64,000 nucleotides of DNA from Ruminiclostridium cellobioparum subsp. termitidis CT1112. Lineage in GTDB: Bacteria > Bacillota > Clostridia > Acetivibrionales > DSM-1351. Shown piece after piece: positions 17,663-26,663 of the stretch (position 1 is its first letter; every line of letters begins with the position of its first letter). Under the pieces are notes generated by a model. The model saw only the letters and a program-made list of their open reading frames with translations, had not been told where the DNA came from and searched no databases. The position numbers were made by a program, and so were the translations under genes. The stretch is taken from contig NZ_AORV01000061.1 of the NCBI RefSeq assembly GCF_000350485.1, positions 57,610 through 121,609 of the forward strand. The letters are read 5' to 3'.

Positions 17663-18364
17663 TTGTTTACTGTCAGTGAAGTGTTATTTACTATTTTAGA
17701 GGGTTTTATCATAATATACACCTTTGCCCTGTTATCCGGTTTTAGGGAAAATGTAATCAAAGAGAAGTTTAAATACATATGTTTTGTTACCATCTATACA
17801 GTATATACTTATTGGATATCACTTTTTGTTCCGGCAGGTTTTCATACCTTAATCATATTAATTCTTACCGTTGCCGTGTTAAACTATATGTTTAATGGAA
17901 AAATATATAAAAGCTTGATTAAGGTTTTTTTAATTACATCATATGTAACTATCATTGAGACAGTTGTAGCAATGTTTGCCCTGTTGGCCACCAATATTCC
18001 CATGAGCGAACTGCTTAAAAACAGCCTTTATGTATTAATATGCAGTATTATCAGCAAGACAGTTGAATTTCTTGGATTATTCATCTTTTATAAAAAGCCT
18101 GTCAATCTGGCATGGTTGAATGACAGTAACCCTTATCAGTCAAAATATAAACAAATACTGATTATAATATCAACAGTATTAATATTCTTCGTATACGTTA
18201 ATATTTTTCTATCAGGCCAACCCCAAAAAGCATACCTTTTTAACCTGTTTTCTTTTGTTATCTATTTAGTTCTGATGGTTGCAATGTTTTCAGCCTTTCG
18301 GGAAGGCTCCAAGCTGGAGCTGCTCCAATATGCAAACGAAATGCAAAAGGACAGTGTCCGGTAG
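17663..18364 (+). CDS. agrC: AgrC-like sensor, N-terminal membrane half ending at in-frame TAG
   Basis: The TTG start follows AAGGAGGG by 9 nt. The 233 residues form about six transmembrane helices (for example TILEGFIIIYTFALLSGF and TLIILILTVAVLNYMF), the layout of the AgrC peptide-sensing domain. The last residues, LLQYANEMQKDSVR, look like the beginning of the dimerisation helix. The frame then meets TAG at 18362-18364 and continues open as the kinase half without any frame change. A C-to-T change in a CAG codon would explain it. As it stands, the product is a sensor domain without a kinase unless the stop is read through. Confidence 0.8.
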   Translation: MFTVSEVLFTILEGFIIIYTFALLSGFRENVIKEKFKYICFVTIYTVYTYWISLFVPAGFHTLIILILTVAVLNYMFNGKIYKSLIKVFLITSYVTIIETVVAMFALLATNIPMSELLKNSLYVLICSIISKTVEFLGLFIFYKKPVNLAWLNDSNPYQSKYKQILIIISTVLIFFVYVNIFLSGQPQKAYLFNLFSFVIYLVLMVAMFSAFREGSKLELLQYANEMQKDSVR

Positions 18365-18382
18365 CTGATTGATTTTAATGAA

Positions 18383-18997
18383 ATGGTGGCGAAGGAACGC
18401 CACGAATACAAAAATCATCTGAATACCATCTTTGGTCTCTGCACACTTAACAAGCCCGATTCCACCGAAAGGATCAAGCACTATATAAATAATTTTGCAA
18501 ACAACAGCTCTACAAAGAATATATCCACAGACTCCGGCAATGATTTTGTGGATGCAATCATCAACGTAAAGTATAACAGTGCCTTCAGGAGAGGTATCGA
18601 ATTAAGGGCCGATTTTGAGGAGCCCTTGTCTTCAGCCGGCATTGCGGAGGATATGGCTGTTACCGTCATTTCAAACATAATAGACAACGCCTTTGATGCC
18701 ATGAATAATGTTGACAGTGAAAACAAGTTTGTCCATCTTCAGACCTATGTAAAGGAAGACCGGTATTTTATCTCCATTTCAAATAATGGACCCATGATCC
18801 CGGAAGCCGATAGAAATAAAATATTCAATGCAGGATATTCCACAAAGGATAACCCCTCCAAAACCAGAGGCTTTGGACTCAGCATAGTGCAAAATGAACT
18901 TACCCGCTGTAACGGTGACATAAAAATAAATAGTACTGAGGAATTAACAGAGTTTCTTATCTCTTGTACGGCAAAAGGCCAACAGCCCGCTGTCTGA
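18383..18997 (+). CDS. agrC: AgrC-like kinase, C-terminal GHKL half after in-frame TAG
   Basis: This is the same frame as the membrane half and carries the cytoplasmic kinase: the phosphoacceptor segment KERHEYKNHLNTI near its start, the N box SNIIDNAFDAM, and the G box KTRGFGLSIV. These are typical of the AgrC/GHKL (HPK10) group. The first available ATG has no convincing ribosome site, so this part is probably translated only if the TAG is suppressed, or not at all. An intact full-length protein would be about 444 residues, a usual AgrC size. No AgrA/LytTR response regulator follows; the next gene is a helicase. Confidence 0.75.
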   Translation: MVAKERHEYKNHLNTIFGLCTLNKPDSTERIKHYINNFANNSSTKNISTDSGNDFVDAIINVKYNSAFRRGIELRADFEEPLSSAGIAEDMAVTVISNIIDNAFDAMNNVDSENKFVHLQTYVKEDRYFISISNNGPMIPEADRNKIFNAGYSTKDNPSKTRGFGLSIVQNELTRCNGDIKINSTEELTEFLISCTAKGQQPAV

Positions 18998-19155
18998 CCG
19001 GTTCGGGGTCGGTTTATTCCATAGTCAACGGCAAGCTTTTCAGTTTCTGCGCTTAGATGATTTTCAAACCAATGCTTATTCAAATAATGGTAATTGACAT
19101 GAAATTTGGTTATAATAAAATGATAAGCTATAAAAAATGACCATGGAGTAAATGA

Positions 19156-22100
19156 ATGTTTCAAATTTCAAAAGACAGTATATACTATCTTTCTACCCCT
19201 ATGAAATTTAAAAAGGGTATGGAATATTATAGTTCAAACAGAGTAAAATCCGTCTCCTTTAATGAAGAGCTTATGCTTTTTGATGCAACTGTTATAGGCA
19301 CCCGTCCATATAATGTACAGATTCAATTTGGAAAAGGGGGCCGGATAAAGGATTATTCCTGTACCTGTAATGATAACCTTCGGACTGAAAGCTGTTGTAA
19401 GCACATCACTGCTGTTTTGCTTCTTATTAAGTCAAAGGATGAGCAAGGCTTCTTTAATTCTGCCTCTCAAAAAAAGGCTGCCAAAGAAATCTTCGAATAC
19501 TTCAACAACAAATCAGGAAATATGAAAACATCCATAAAGGTTGAATATAACCTGGAGCTGCTTAAAACAAGGGTCTCAAATATAAGAAGGGGGCCTGCGG
19601 CGGCACTTACCCTGCGGATAGGCACCGATAGATTGTATATTGTCAGAAATGTCGGCGAGCTGCTGGAATGCCTCAGAAATGATAAAGAGCTGGTCTATGG
19701 AAAAGGTTTTTCATTTGACCCTGCTATTCATAATTTTGCCGAGAAAGATGAAGCCATTATTTCTTATCTGTCGGAAATGTGGCAGAATGAAAATCTCATA
19801 GATTATCTGACCGGTGATATAAAAAAACAAAGTATTTTTAAAGACAAAGAAATCTTTTTATCCGAAGGAGCGCTTAAACGCTTATTGGAACTGCTGTCTC
19901 CTCTTTCCTTCAATGTCATTGCAGACGGTCAAACCCTGGAAAAGGTTATGATCAAGGTCGACGACATACCCGTTGATTTTACATTAACTAAAAATGCCAG
20001 TACGGTGGATCTGGGTATTGACACAAAGTTCCCTCTTCACATGGTCACTGCAGATTGTGAATATTTTTTATACAAGAACAGTATCTTCAAGGTTTCGCAG
20101 CATCAGAAGGAATATTTGAAGCCGTTTATTCAATATGTGCAAAAGGAAAATAGTAATAAAATCAGCTTTCTGGACAATGATAAAGAGCGTTTGTTTACAG
20201 AGATTCTGCCTTTTATCGGCAAAGCCGGAAAGGTATTTATTGACGAAGACCTCCAGGCTCTTGTCGAAAGGCCGGAATTTGAGCCAGAGATTTATCTTGA
20301 CAGGTTTGAATATATTATCACGGCCGACGTGAAATTTAAATACGGAGACCGGATAATAAACCCCTTTTCGGCCGATAGAGCCAAGCCGTCTTTTGATAAG
20401 ATACTTATAAGAAATCTTGAGGACGAAGGCAAGATACTGGACATTCTTGCCGAAACCGATTGTAAAGTCAACAGCAACAAAATATACCTTGATGAAGAGG
20501 AAAAAATATTTGACTTCGTAAATTATGTCATACCTAAACTTCAGGAGCACGCTCAGGTGTATTATTCCGAAAGCTTTAAAGCCATGAGCTTTAAGAAGCA
20601 GCTTTCCTTTTCGGGCTTTCTGAGATTAAACAATCTGAACGGTTTTCTGGAATTTAATTTCAATATTGAGGGCGTTGAACGCGAGGAAATGGCAAGTATT
20701 TTTGACAGTATCAGGCATAAGAAAAAGTATTTCCGGCTGAAGGACGGCGCTTTTCTGCCCCTTGAAGCGGAAAACCTGCTGAATATGGCTGAGATTTTGG
20801 AACAACTGGATCTGAGTTCCTCCGACATTGAGGGGGAATTTATAAAGCTGCCCAAATACAGGGCACTATACATAGATAATATGCTTAAAGAGAGCGGGAT
20901 GAAGTTCTTTGAGCGCAATACGGCCTTGAAGGACCTGATTCATGATATTCAGGACCCGGCTGAAACAGAATACAAAATACCTAAAAGTATAAAAGGTACA
21001 CTAAGGGATTACCAGAAACTCGGCTTCAAGTGGATGAAAACTCTCTCCCATTACGGTCTGGGCGGTATTCTGGCCGATGATATGGGACTTGGCAAAACAC
21101 TTCAGGTTATTACTCTCCTGGAATTCGACAGGCAGTCGTCAGACAGCCGTCCATCCCTTGTTGTGGTTCCCACCTCGTTAATATACAACTGGTGTGCCGA
21201 AGTTCACAAATTTGCTCCTGATATGTCGGTAACCGCCGTTGTCGGCAATAAAACCGAACGTCAGGAGCTGATCCGGAAAGGGATGGGAACAGATCTTATA
21301 GTAACCTCCTATGCTCTGATAAGGAGAGACATTGATGATTATACGGCCTTTAATTTCCGGTATTGTATACTGGATGAGGCCCAGCACATAAAGAATCCCC
21401 TTTCACAGGCATCAAAAGCTGTCAGGCAGATAGTATCGGAACACAGACTGGCCCTGACAGGAACCCCCATGGAGAATAATCTCACCGAACTGTGGTCGGT
21501 TTTTGATTTTATACTTCCCGGCTATCTGGGCTCACACTCAAAGTTTTCAGAAAAATACGAGACACCCATATCAAAAGGGGACACCTCTTCACTCTCCAGC
21601 CTTGGAAGACAGATCCGGCCTTTTATACTGAGAAGGCTGAAGCAGGATGTTTTAAAGGAATTGCCTGAGAAGATAGAGCATGTCATAGAAGCAGAGCTTA
21701 CCCAGGAGCAGAAAAAACTTTATGTCGCATACCTGGAACAGGCAAGGGGTGAATTGTTCAGTGAGATCAAAGAAAAAGGCTTTGAAAAAAGCCAGATCAA
21801 AATTCTTTCGGTCCTCACAAGATTGCGTCAGCTGTGCTGTCACCCGTCCTTGTTCGTAGAAGACTATGAGGGTGACAGCGGGAAGCTTCAGCTGCTTATG
21901 GAGGTAGTTGAGGATTCCCTTACTGCCGGTCACAGAATACTGCTTTTCTCCCAGTTTACATCAATGCTGGCTATAATCAGACGCTGGCTTGAAGAAACAG
22001 AGATCAACTACCTTTACCTTGACGGAGCAACTCCTGCTGACGAAAGAATGCAGCTTGTGCGCAGCTTCAACAGCGGGGAAGGCAACATATTCCTGCTTTC

Positions 22101-22392
22101 ACTCAAGTCCGGCGGAACAGGGCTGAACCTCACCGGCGCCGATACAGTTATTCATTACGATCCCTGGTGGAATCCCGCAGTGGAGGACCAGGCAACCGAC
22201 CGCGCCTACAGGATAGGCCAGACCAAGACGGTCCATGTCATGAAGCTGGTGACCCACGGCACCATTGAGGAAAAGATCCTGAATCTCAAGGAAAGGAAGA
22301 AACAGCTGGTGGACGCTGTTATCCAATCCGGTGAAACCCTTCTTACCAAAATGACACAGCAGGAACTGACAGAGCTGTTCGAATTGTATTGA
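19156..22392 (+). CDS. SWIM zinc-finger SNF2-family helicase
   Basis: The 1078-residue protein starts with a SWIM zinc finger (YSCTCNDNLRTESCCKHITA, CxC...CxH, near residues 70-95) and a long middle region. The SNF2/Rad54-type ATPase follows: Walker A DDMGLGKTLQ near 640, the DEAQHIKN box near 740, LTGTPMENNLTELW, and the C-terminal helicase motif QATDRAYRIGQ. Bacterial members are double-stranded DNA translocases; many are related to RapA/HepA, and their precise role is often unknown. It is monocistronic, with an ATG at the end of a weakly structured gap after the agrC half-genes. There is no sign of nearby restriction or other defence genes. Confidence 0.9.
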   Translation: MFQISKDSIYYLSTPMKFKKGMEYYSSNRVKSVSFNEELMLFDATVIGTRPYNVQIQFGKGGRIKDYSCTCNDNLRTESCCKHITAVLLLIKSKDEQGFFNSASQKKAAKEIFEYFNNKSGNMKTSIKVEYNLELLKTRVSNIRRGPAAALTLRIGTDRLYIVRNVGELLECLRNDKELVYGKGFSFDPAIHNFAEKDEAIISYLSEMWQNENLIDYLTGDIKKQSIFKDKEIFLSEGALKRLLELLSPLSFNVIADGQTLEKVMIKVDDIPVDFTLTKNASTVDLGIDTKFPLHMVTADCEYFLYKNSIFKVSQHQKEYLKPFIQYVQKENSNKISFLDNDKERLFTEILPFIGKAGKVFIDEDLQALVERPEFEPEIYLDRFEYIITADVKFKYGDRIINPFSADRAKPSFDKILIRNLEDEGKILDILAETDCKVNSNKIYLDEEEKIFDFVNYVIPKLQEHAQVYYSESFKAMSFKKQLSFSGFLRLNNLNGFLEFNFNIEGVEREEMASIFDSIRHKKKYFRLKDGAFLPLEAENLLNMAEILEQLDLSSSDIEGEFIKLPKYRALYIDNMLKESGMKFFERNTALKDLIHDIQDPAETEYKIPKSIKGTLRDYQKLGFKWMKTLSHYGLGGILADDMGLGKTLQVITLLEFDRQSSDSRPSLVVVPTSLIYNWCAEVHKFAPDMSVTAVVGNKTERQELIRKGMGTDLIVTSYALIRRDIDDYTAFNFRYCILDEAQHIKNPLSQASKAVRQIVSEHRLALTGTPMENNLTELWSVFDFILPGYLGSHSKFSEKYETPISKGDTSSLSSLGRQIRPFILRRLKQDVLKELPEKIEHVIEAELTQEQKKLYVAYLEQARGELFSEIKEKGFEKSQIKILSVLTRLRQLCCHPSLFVEDYEGDSGKLQLLMEVVEDSLTAGHRILLFSQFTSMLAIIRRWLEETEINYLYLDGATPADERMQLVRSFNSGEGNIFLLSLKSGGTGLNLTGADTVIHYDPWWNPAVEDQATDRAYRIGQTKTVHVMKLVTHGTIEEKILNLKERKKQLVDAVIQSGETLLTKMTQQELTELFELY

Positions 22393-22418
22393 TATGAATA
22401 CTTACACGAATTTACGGA

Positions 22419-22445
22419 CATATACAAGAGTAATTCTTGTATATG
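22419..22445. terminator. hairpin after the SNF2 gene
   Basis: CATATACAAGA and TCTTGTATATG form an 11-bp stem with a 5-nt loop in the gap between convergent genes. There is no clear T-run, so termination is only likely. AGTAATTCTTG is repeated 22 nt further on. Confidence 0.5.
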
Positions 22446-22510
22446 CAAAAGTAATTCTTGATGGTTTGAAATGATGATAAAGCATCCTTGATGAGGTTTA
22501 AAAACCCTAT

Positions 22511-23401
22511 CTATTCGCAACTCACATTCTCAAGGCTTGAGGCCGCATCTCTATCCAAAACCACAACGCCATTATCTAAAAGCTGCATGACGGTGCCTGG
22601 TATTTCAAAGGATGGTTTGCTTTCATAAACTTTTTTTACTATATCAGCCTTTGCCATCCCTCCCACCTGCAGAATTACCTTCTTTGAGTCAAATATATGA
22701 CGTACCCCCAGGGTTATCCCTCTTGTCAAATCGGTTGATTTAGAAAAGTATTTTTGCCCAACCTGCTGCGTAACAGTGTCCAGCGTAACTACTTTTGCAT
22801 AACTGTCAAAAGATTCACCCGGTTCATTTAATCCAAGATGTCCGTTCATACCCAAGCCTAAAAGCATCAAGTCGATTCCGCCGTGGTCAAAAATGTATTT
22901 GTCAACGCTTTTACATTCCTCTTCCAGATTTTCGGCATGAATATCAAATAAACGTATTTTGTTTTTATCAATATTAAGTGGATTGTAAAAATTTTGCAAC
23001 ATGAATGCAGTACAATTTTCAGATTCATCTTTCAGGTCCAGCCACTCGTCCAAGGACACAAAGTATGCCTCGCTGAAATCAACTTCACCTGAATCTGCCC
23101 GTTCTTTTAATATCTGAAAGGTTCTGGTCGCGCTGCTTCCGGCAGGCAAACACAGAAGTGAATCCGGTTTGGCCTTTAATGACTCACATATGAGATCTGC
23201 CGAACATTGAGACATTGCCTCAAAGTCATCACAGATTATTGTTTTTATTGGTTTTCCCTCAATTTTTGCTCCCAGCTTTATAGAAATGTCTTCCATACAA
23301 TTGCACAAAGTCCCTTCATCTATACTTTTTACCACACATGCTTCGCAATTTCCGCGCACCTTACATGGGATATATGGGCACTTACAGAATTTTAAACTCA
23401 T
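22511..23401 (-). CDS. nagB: glucosamine-6-phosphate deaminase with N-terminal Cys-rich extension
   Basis: Residues about 55-295 are a NagB isomerase-type domain: LPAGSSATRTF phosphate loop, SLDEWLDL with the catalytic Asp, and LGLGMNGHLGLNEPG with the Asp-His-Glu region. It converts glucosamine-6-phosphate to fructose-6-phosphate and ammonia. The first 45 residues are unusual: CKCPYIPCKVRGNCEACVV plus LCNCME give eight cysteines, resembling small clostridial Cys-rich (DUF6485-like) proteins. The ATG with GGAGG 8 nt before it was chosen over an earlier one that overlaps that site. It is the last gene of the amino-sugar operon. The extension may bind a metal; its role is unknown. Confidence 0.88.
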   Translation of the reverse strand: MSLKFCKCPYIPCKVRGNCEACVVKSIDEGTLCNCMEDISIKLGAKIEGKPIKTIICDDFEAMSQCSADLICESLKAKPDSLLCLPAGSSATRTFQILKERADSGEVDFSEAYFVSLDEWLDLKDESENCTAFMLQNFYNPLNIDKNKIRLFDIHAENLEEECKSVDKYIFDHGGIDLMLLGLGMNGHLGLNEPGESFDSYAKVVTLDTVTQQVGQKYFSKSTDLTRGITLGVRHIFDSKKVILQVGGMAKADIVKKVYESKPSFEIPGTVMQLLDNGVVVLDRDAASSLENVSCE

Positions 23402-23451
23402 AATTTGTTCCTCCATATCAGTTTCGATATTTGTACGACCTGATGTCGTAC

Positions 23452-24285
23452 TTAACCTTTTACTGCACCGGCAGCAAGACTTTTTTGCACATTGTCACTT
23501 AATAAAATATACATAATAATTGTAGGAATTGTAGCAACTACAAGGCCGGCTCCTATCAACCCCCATTTAGTGGAATATTTACCCACCATATCCAAAACAC
23601 CTGTAGTAATCGTTTTAAAACTTTCATTGCTTATAAATGTTACAGCCAGCATCATTTCATTCCAGGAAGAAAGAAATGTAAGTATGGCAACCGTGGCCAT
23701 TGTGGGTGAAAGCAGCGGCATAATTATATTAAAGAATATTTTATAGATATTGGCCCCGTCAATAAATGCCGCTTCTTCCAGTTCCCTTGGAATTCCTTCC
23801 AGAGAGCCGACCATAATCAGAATAGACAGTGGCATGGCAAATGCAACATATGGCAAAATCAGCGCAGCATAGGTATTCATAACCGGCTTCAAATTTACAA
23901 ACAGCGGCAGTAACACCGCATGAATGGGCAGCATCATTCCTACCAGGAATAGTATATATACGGTTTTACTCAAGAACCACTTTAATCGGACAATTGCATA
24001 GGTAACCATTGCAGAAAGCAATAATGTAAAAACAATTGTAATAGCTGTTACAATTATACTGTTCATCAGATACTTGGGTATATTCGTTTGATTAAATACA
24101 TTGGCATAATTGTCCCATCGCCAATCTTTAGGAAGGCCTAGAATATTACCACCGAAAATTTCATTATTTCCCTTCAGAGAAAAAGTCAGCATCCAATAAA
24201 GAGGGAACAGCTGTATGACAGCTACTATAATTAATATTACAGATCTCACTATTCGTGGTTTCTTTTTGTATGTTTTTAGCTTCAT
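23452..24285 (-). CDS. carbohydrate ABC transporter permease (MalG-type)
   Basis: The 277-residue membrane protein has six hydrophobic segments and the EAA loop EEAAFIDGANIYKIFFNIIMP, which contacts the ATPase subunit. It belongs to the MalG/CUT1 permease family. GGAGGG precedes the ATG, and the stop of the upstream permease gene is 9 nt away. It forms the channel with the MalF-type permease for the sugar delivered by the lipoprotein of this operon. No ATP-binding subunit is encoded here; CUT1 systems in Firmicutes often share one MsmK-like ATPase encoded elsewhere. Confidence 0.93.
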   Translation of the reverse strand: MKLKTYKKKPRIVRSVILIIVAVIQLFPLYWMLTFSLKGNNEIFGGNILGLPKDWRWDNYANVFNQTNIPKYLMNSIIVTAITIVFTLLLSAMVTYAIVRLKWFLSKTVYILFLVGMMLPIHAVLLPLFVNLKPVMNTYAALILPYVAFAMPLSILIMVGSLEGIPRELEEAAFIDGANIYKIFFNIIMPLLSPTMATVAILTFLSSWNEMMLAVTFISNESFKTITTGVLDMVGKYSTKWGLIGAGLVVATIPTIIMYILLSDNVQKSLAAGAVKG

Positions 24286-24294
24286 AATTCCCTC

Positions 24295-25173
24295 CTATGC
24301 CTCTTGTCTTTTTTTGAATATTTGTTGTATAATCAGCGTTAGAACCAGGCATTCAATAATAATGAAAATAGCAATACCGCTTGCATATCCATATTGATTT
24401 TTTGAGAAAATTTCAGTATACATGAGCATAGTTGGAACTTCTGTAGAATGAAGCGGTCCGCCTCTTGTCAGTACATAAATTAGATCAAAAGACTTTAATG
24501 AACCAATTACAGCAAATATCACGCAGGCTTTAATCATTGGTACAATTTGCGGAATAATTATTTTCAGTGCAATCTGCCTGTCATTTGCACCGTCAACCCT
24601 TGCTGCTTCAAATATTTCCGGTACAATTGATTTTGCAGCAGAATAAAATAATAGCATATGATAACCGACATACTGCCATATCATTGGTATAAATACCGCA
24701 GCAAGTGCAGTTGATGAATTGGCAAGCCATGCACTCTTAAACTGATCCAATCCAAACATACCTAGAACACTATTCAGCAAACCATAAGTCGGGTGATATA
24801 CTTTCATCCAGAGTTGAGCAATAATTGTGGACGAAATTATTACCGGTATAAAATAAATTGTTCTGTATGCATTCTCACCTTTGATGCCGGATGCAAGCAC
24901 CAATGCAAGAACCATAGAAACCGGCAGCTGAATAAACACCGAACTTGCAGCAAGTATAAGTGAATTTACAATTGACTTCAGAAATAACTGATCCTGAAAC
25001 AAATTTATATAATTTTCCAAGCCGATAAACTTTGATGCTGTGATACCATCCCATTTAAGGAAGCTATAATACGTTGATTGAAAAATTGGAACCAATGCGA
25101 TAGCGGCAAACCAAAGTAAGGCGGGAATAACAAAAAAGCAGATCGCCTTCTTGTCCCTTAATGATCTTTCCAT
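24295..25173 (-). CDS. carbohydrate ABC transporter permease (MalF/UgpA-type)
   Basis: About 292 residues with six membrane helices and the EAA loop EAARVDGANDRQIALKIIIP. The start is taken at the second ATG, 7 nt after AAGG; the first overlaps the ribosome site. It is typical of CUT1 permeases that pair with a MalG-type subunit. The order binding protein, MalF-type, MalG-type is the usual one. Confidence 0.93.
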   Translation of the reverse strand: MERSLRDKKAICFFVIPALLWFAAIALVPIFQSTYYSFLKWDGITASKFIGLENYINLFQDQLFLKSIVNSLILAASSVFIQLPVSMVLALVLASGIKGENAYRTIYFIPVIISSTIIAQLWMKVYHPTYGLLNSVLGMFGLDQFKSAWLANSSTALAAVFIPMIWQYVGYHMLLFYSAAKSIVPEIFEAARVDGANDRQIALKIIIPQIVPMIKACVIFAVIGSLKSFDLIYVLTRGGPLHSTEVPTMLMYTEIFSKNQYGYASGIAIFIIIECLVLTLIIQQIFKKRQEA

Positions 25174-25232
25174 TATCATACCTTCTTTCTTAATCTAAAT
25201 ACTGCGCCGATGTCTTTGTAAGGAAGATTGCC

Positions 25233-25251
25233 GGACCGTGTTTAACGGTCC
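25233..25251. repeat. intercistronic hairpin after the binding-protein gene
   Basis: GGACCG and CGGTCC enclose a 7-nt loop with no T-run on the gene strand. Such hairpins behind binding-protein genes often stabilise the upstream mRNA and raise its level over the permeases; applying that here is inference. Confidence 0.55.
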
Positions 25252-25276
25252 AAGCTCCTTTTTCCATATATATTTT

Positions 25277-26572
25277 TTATTTATTAGCTTCCTGCATTTT
25301 TTTTGCAAACTCTTCAGGTGTAGCCTTTCCACCAATCAGCGCCTGTAATAGATTATAATGGTTATCTATTGCAGCCCCTGTGAGAAAAGTGTCCCATGCC
25401 AAAACATATCCTGTAGCATTTTGTGTCAGTTTGTTGATTTGTATCAAAACCGGATTAATTTGAGATTCATCCACATCTCCCTTCCAGGTAGGAATGCTGT
25501 CGCCTATTTTATAGCTTTCTTTACACTGATATTCGGTTAAAGCAATAGCAAATTTTACAGCTTCCTCGGGATGCTTTGTATTATTATTTACCATGTAACC
25601 ATCTATTGCACCGCCCAAATAAGTGTCAGCATCACCCTTGCCGCCATCAACAGTGGGCATAGGCATTACTTTTATTTTTCCTTTTATGGCATTTTCATCC
25701 GACTCGCAATCGGCTGCCGTCCAGCTTCCACTAAAATACATTGGAACTTCTCCTGCAAAGAATTCCATCTGTGCCTCATCAGCACTGACACCCAGTGTAC
25801 CCTCCACAAAAGCGCCTGCCTTATTTAAATCTACCAATAACTGTGCTGATTTTATGATTTCAGGTGTATCAAAAGAACCTTCACCGCTTAATGCCATATT
25901 ACTTGCCTCCACACCTGCTGTTCTCACAGCGAGTGCATTTTGAATCATACCAATATGCCAGGCATCTTTCGCTCCCAATACCATTGGTGTTATATTTTTG
26001 GAACGGAAGGTGTTTACAGCGGTCATCATTTGATCCCAGGTTTCAGGATAAGCAACATTGTTTTTTTCAAATAATTCTGTATTACAGAATAAAATACCTG
26101 CCCATTTTTTCAATGGCAATCCGTATACTTTACCATCGTATGTGAAATAATCCAATACACCATTCATCAATCTGTCTTTTGTCTTATCGGCTTCTAAATA
26201 AGAATCCAGTGGTAAAACGGCTCCCGCAGCAATAAAAGGTTTAGAATATCCTGCACCATATGTCATAAATACATCACCCTGAGAACCGTTAGCAGCCGCA
26301 ACCTTTAATTTTCTCTGTTGATATTCATCCTGTTGGGTTGCATCTACCTGAATTTTGACATTGTTTTCTTTTTCATACTGCTTAACAAACGTATCAATAA
26401 TAGTAGTTATACTTCCGGTAGGCCAAGTATGCCAAAGAGTTAGTTCTACCGGATCACCTTTTCCCGTAGTGCTATCCGAGTTGGAGTTGGAACTTCCCGT
26501 ACAGGCTGCCAGAGAAACTGTTGTTATACCTGCCATCAGCAAGCATAAAATTTTTCTACCTAACTTTTTCAT
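25277..26572 (-). CDS. sugar ABC transporter substrate-binding lipoprotein
   Basis: The protein has about 431 residues. The start is an ATG behind AAAGGGG, chosen because it places a lipoprotein signal (KILCLLMAGITTVSLAAC) at the N-terminus with the lipobox LAAC; the mature Cys is followed by a Ser/Asn-rich linker. The body is a CUT1 family 1 solute-binding protein (VELTLWHTWPTG; YGLPLKKWAGILFCNTELF; MYFSGSWTAADCE). It captures an oligosaccharide outside the membrane and passes it to the two permeases. From the operon content the sugar is probably an amino-sugar disaccharide or glucosamine. Confidence 0.94.
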   Translation of the reverse strand: MKKLGRKILCLLMAGITTVSLAACTGSSNSNSDSTTGKGDPVELTLWHTWPTGSITTIIDTFVKQYEKENNVKIQVDATQQDEYQQRKLKVAAANGSQGDVFMTYGAGYSKPFIAAGAVLPLDSYLEADKTKDRLMNGVLDYFTYDGKVYGLPLKKWAGILFCNTELFEKNNVAYPETWDQMMTAVNTFRSKNITPMVLGAKDAWHIGMIQNALAVRTAGVEASNMALSGEGSFDTPEIIKSAQLLVDLNKAGAFVEGTLGVSADEAQMEFFAGEVPMYFSGSWTAADCESDENAIKGKIKVMPMPTVDGGKGDADTYLGGAIDGYMVNNNTKHPEEAVKFAIALTEYQCKESYKIGDSIPTWKGDVDESQINPVLIQINKLTQNATGYVLAWDTFLTGAAIDNHYNLLQALIGGKATPEEFAKKMQEANK

Positions 26573-26663
26573 AAGATTCAATCCCCTTTGTTTAAATTTA
26601 TAATCATTCGCTGCTCGAATGTTCAAATATTATTTCGGTCTTGGCCCATAAACCAAAAGCATG

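Noticed and set aside
18362..18364. TAG in agrC read as pyrrolysine
   Set aside because: Nothing else in the window shows in-frame TAG use, no pyl genes are visible, and a single CAG-to-TAG change is a simpler explanation.
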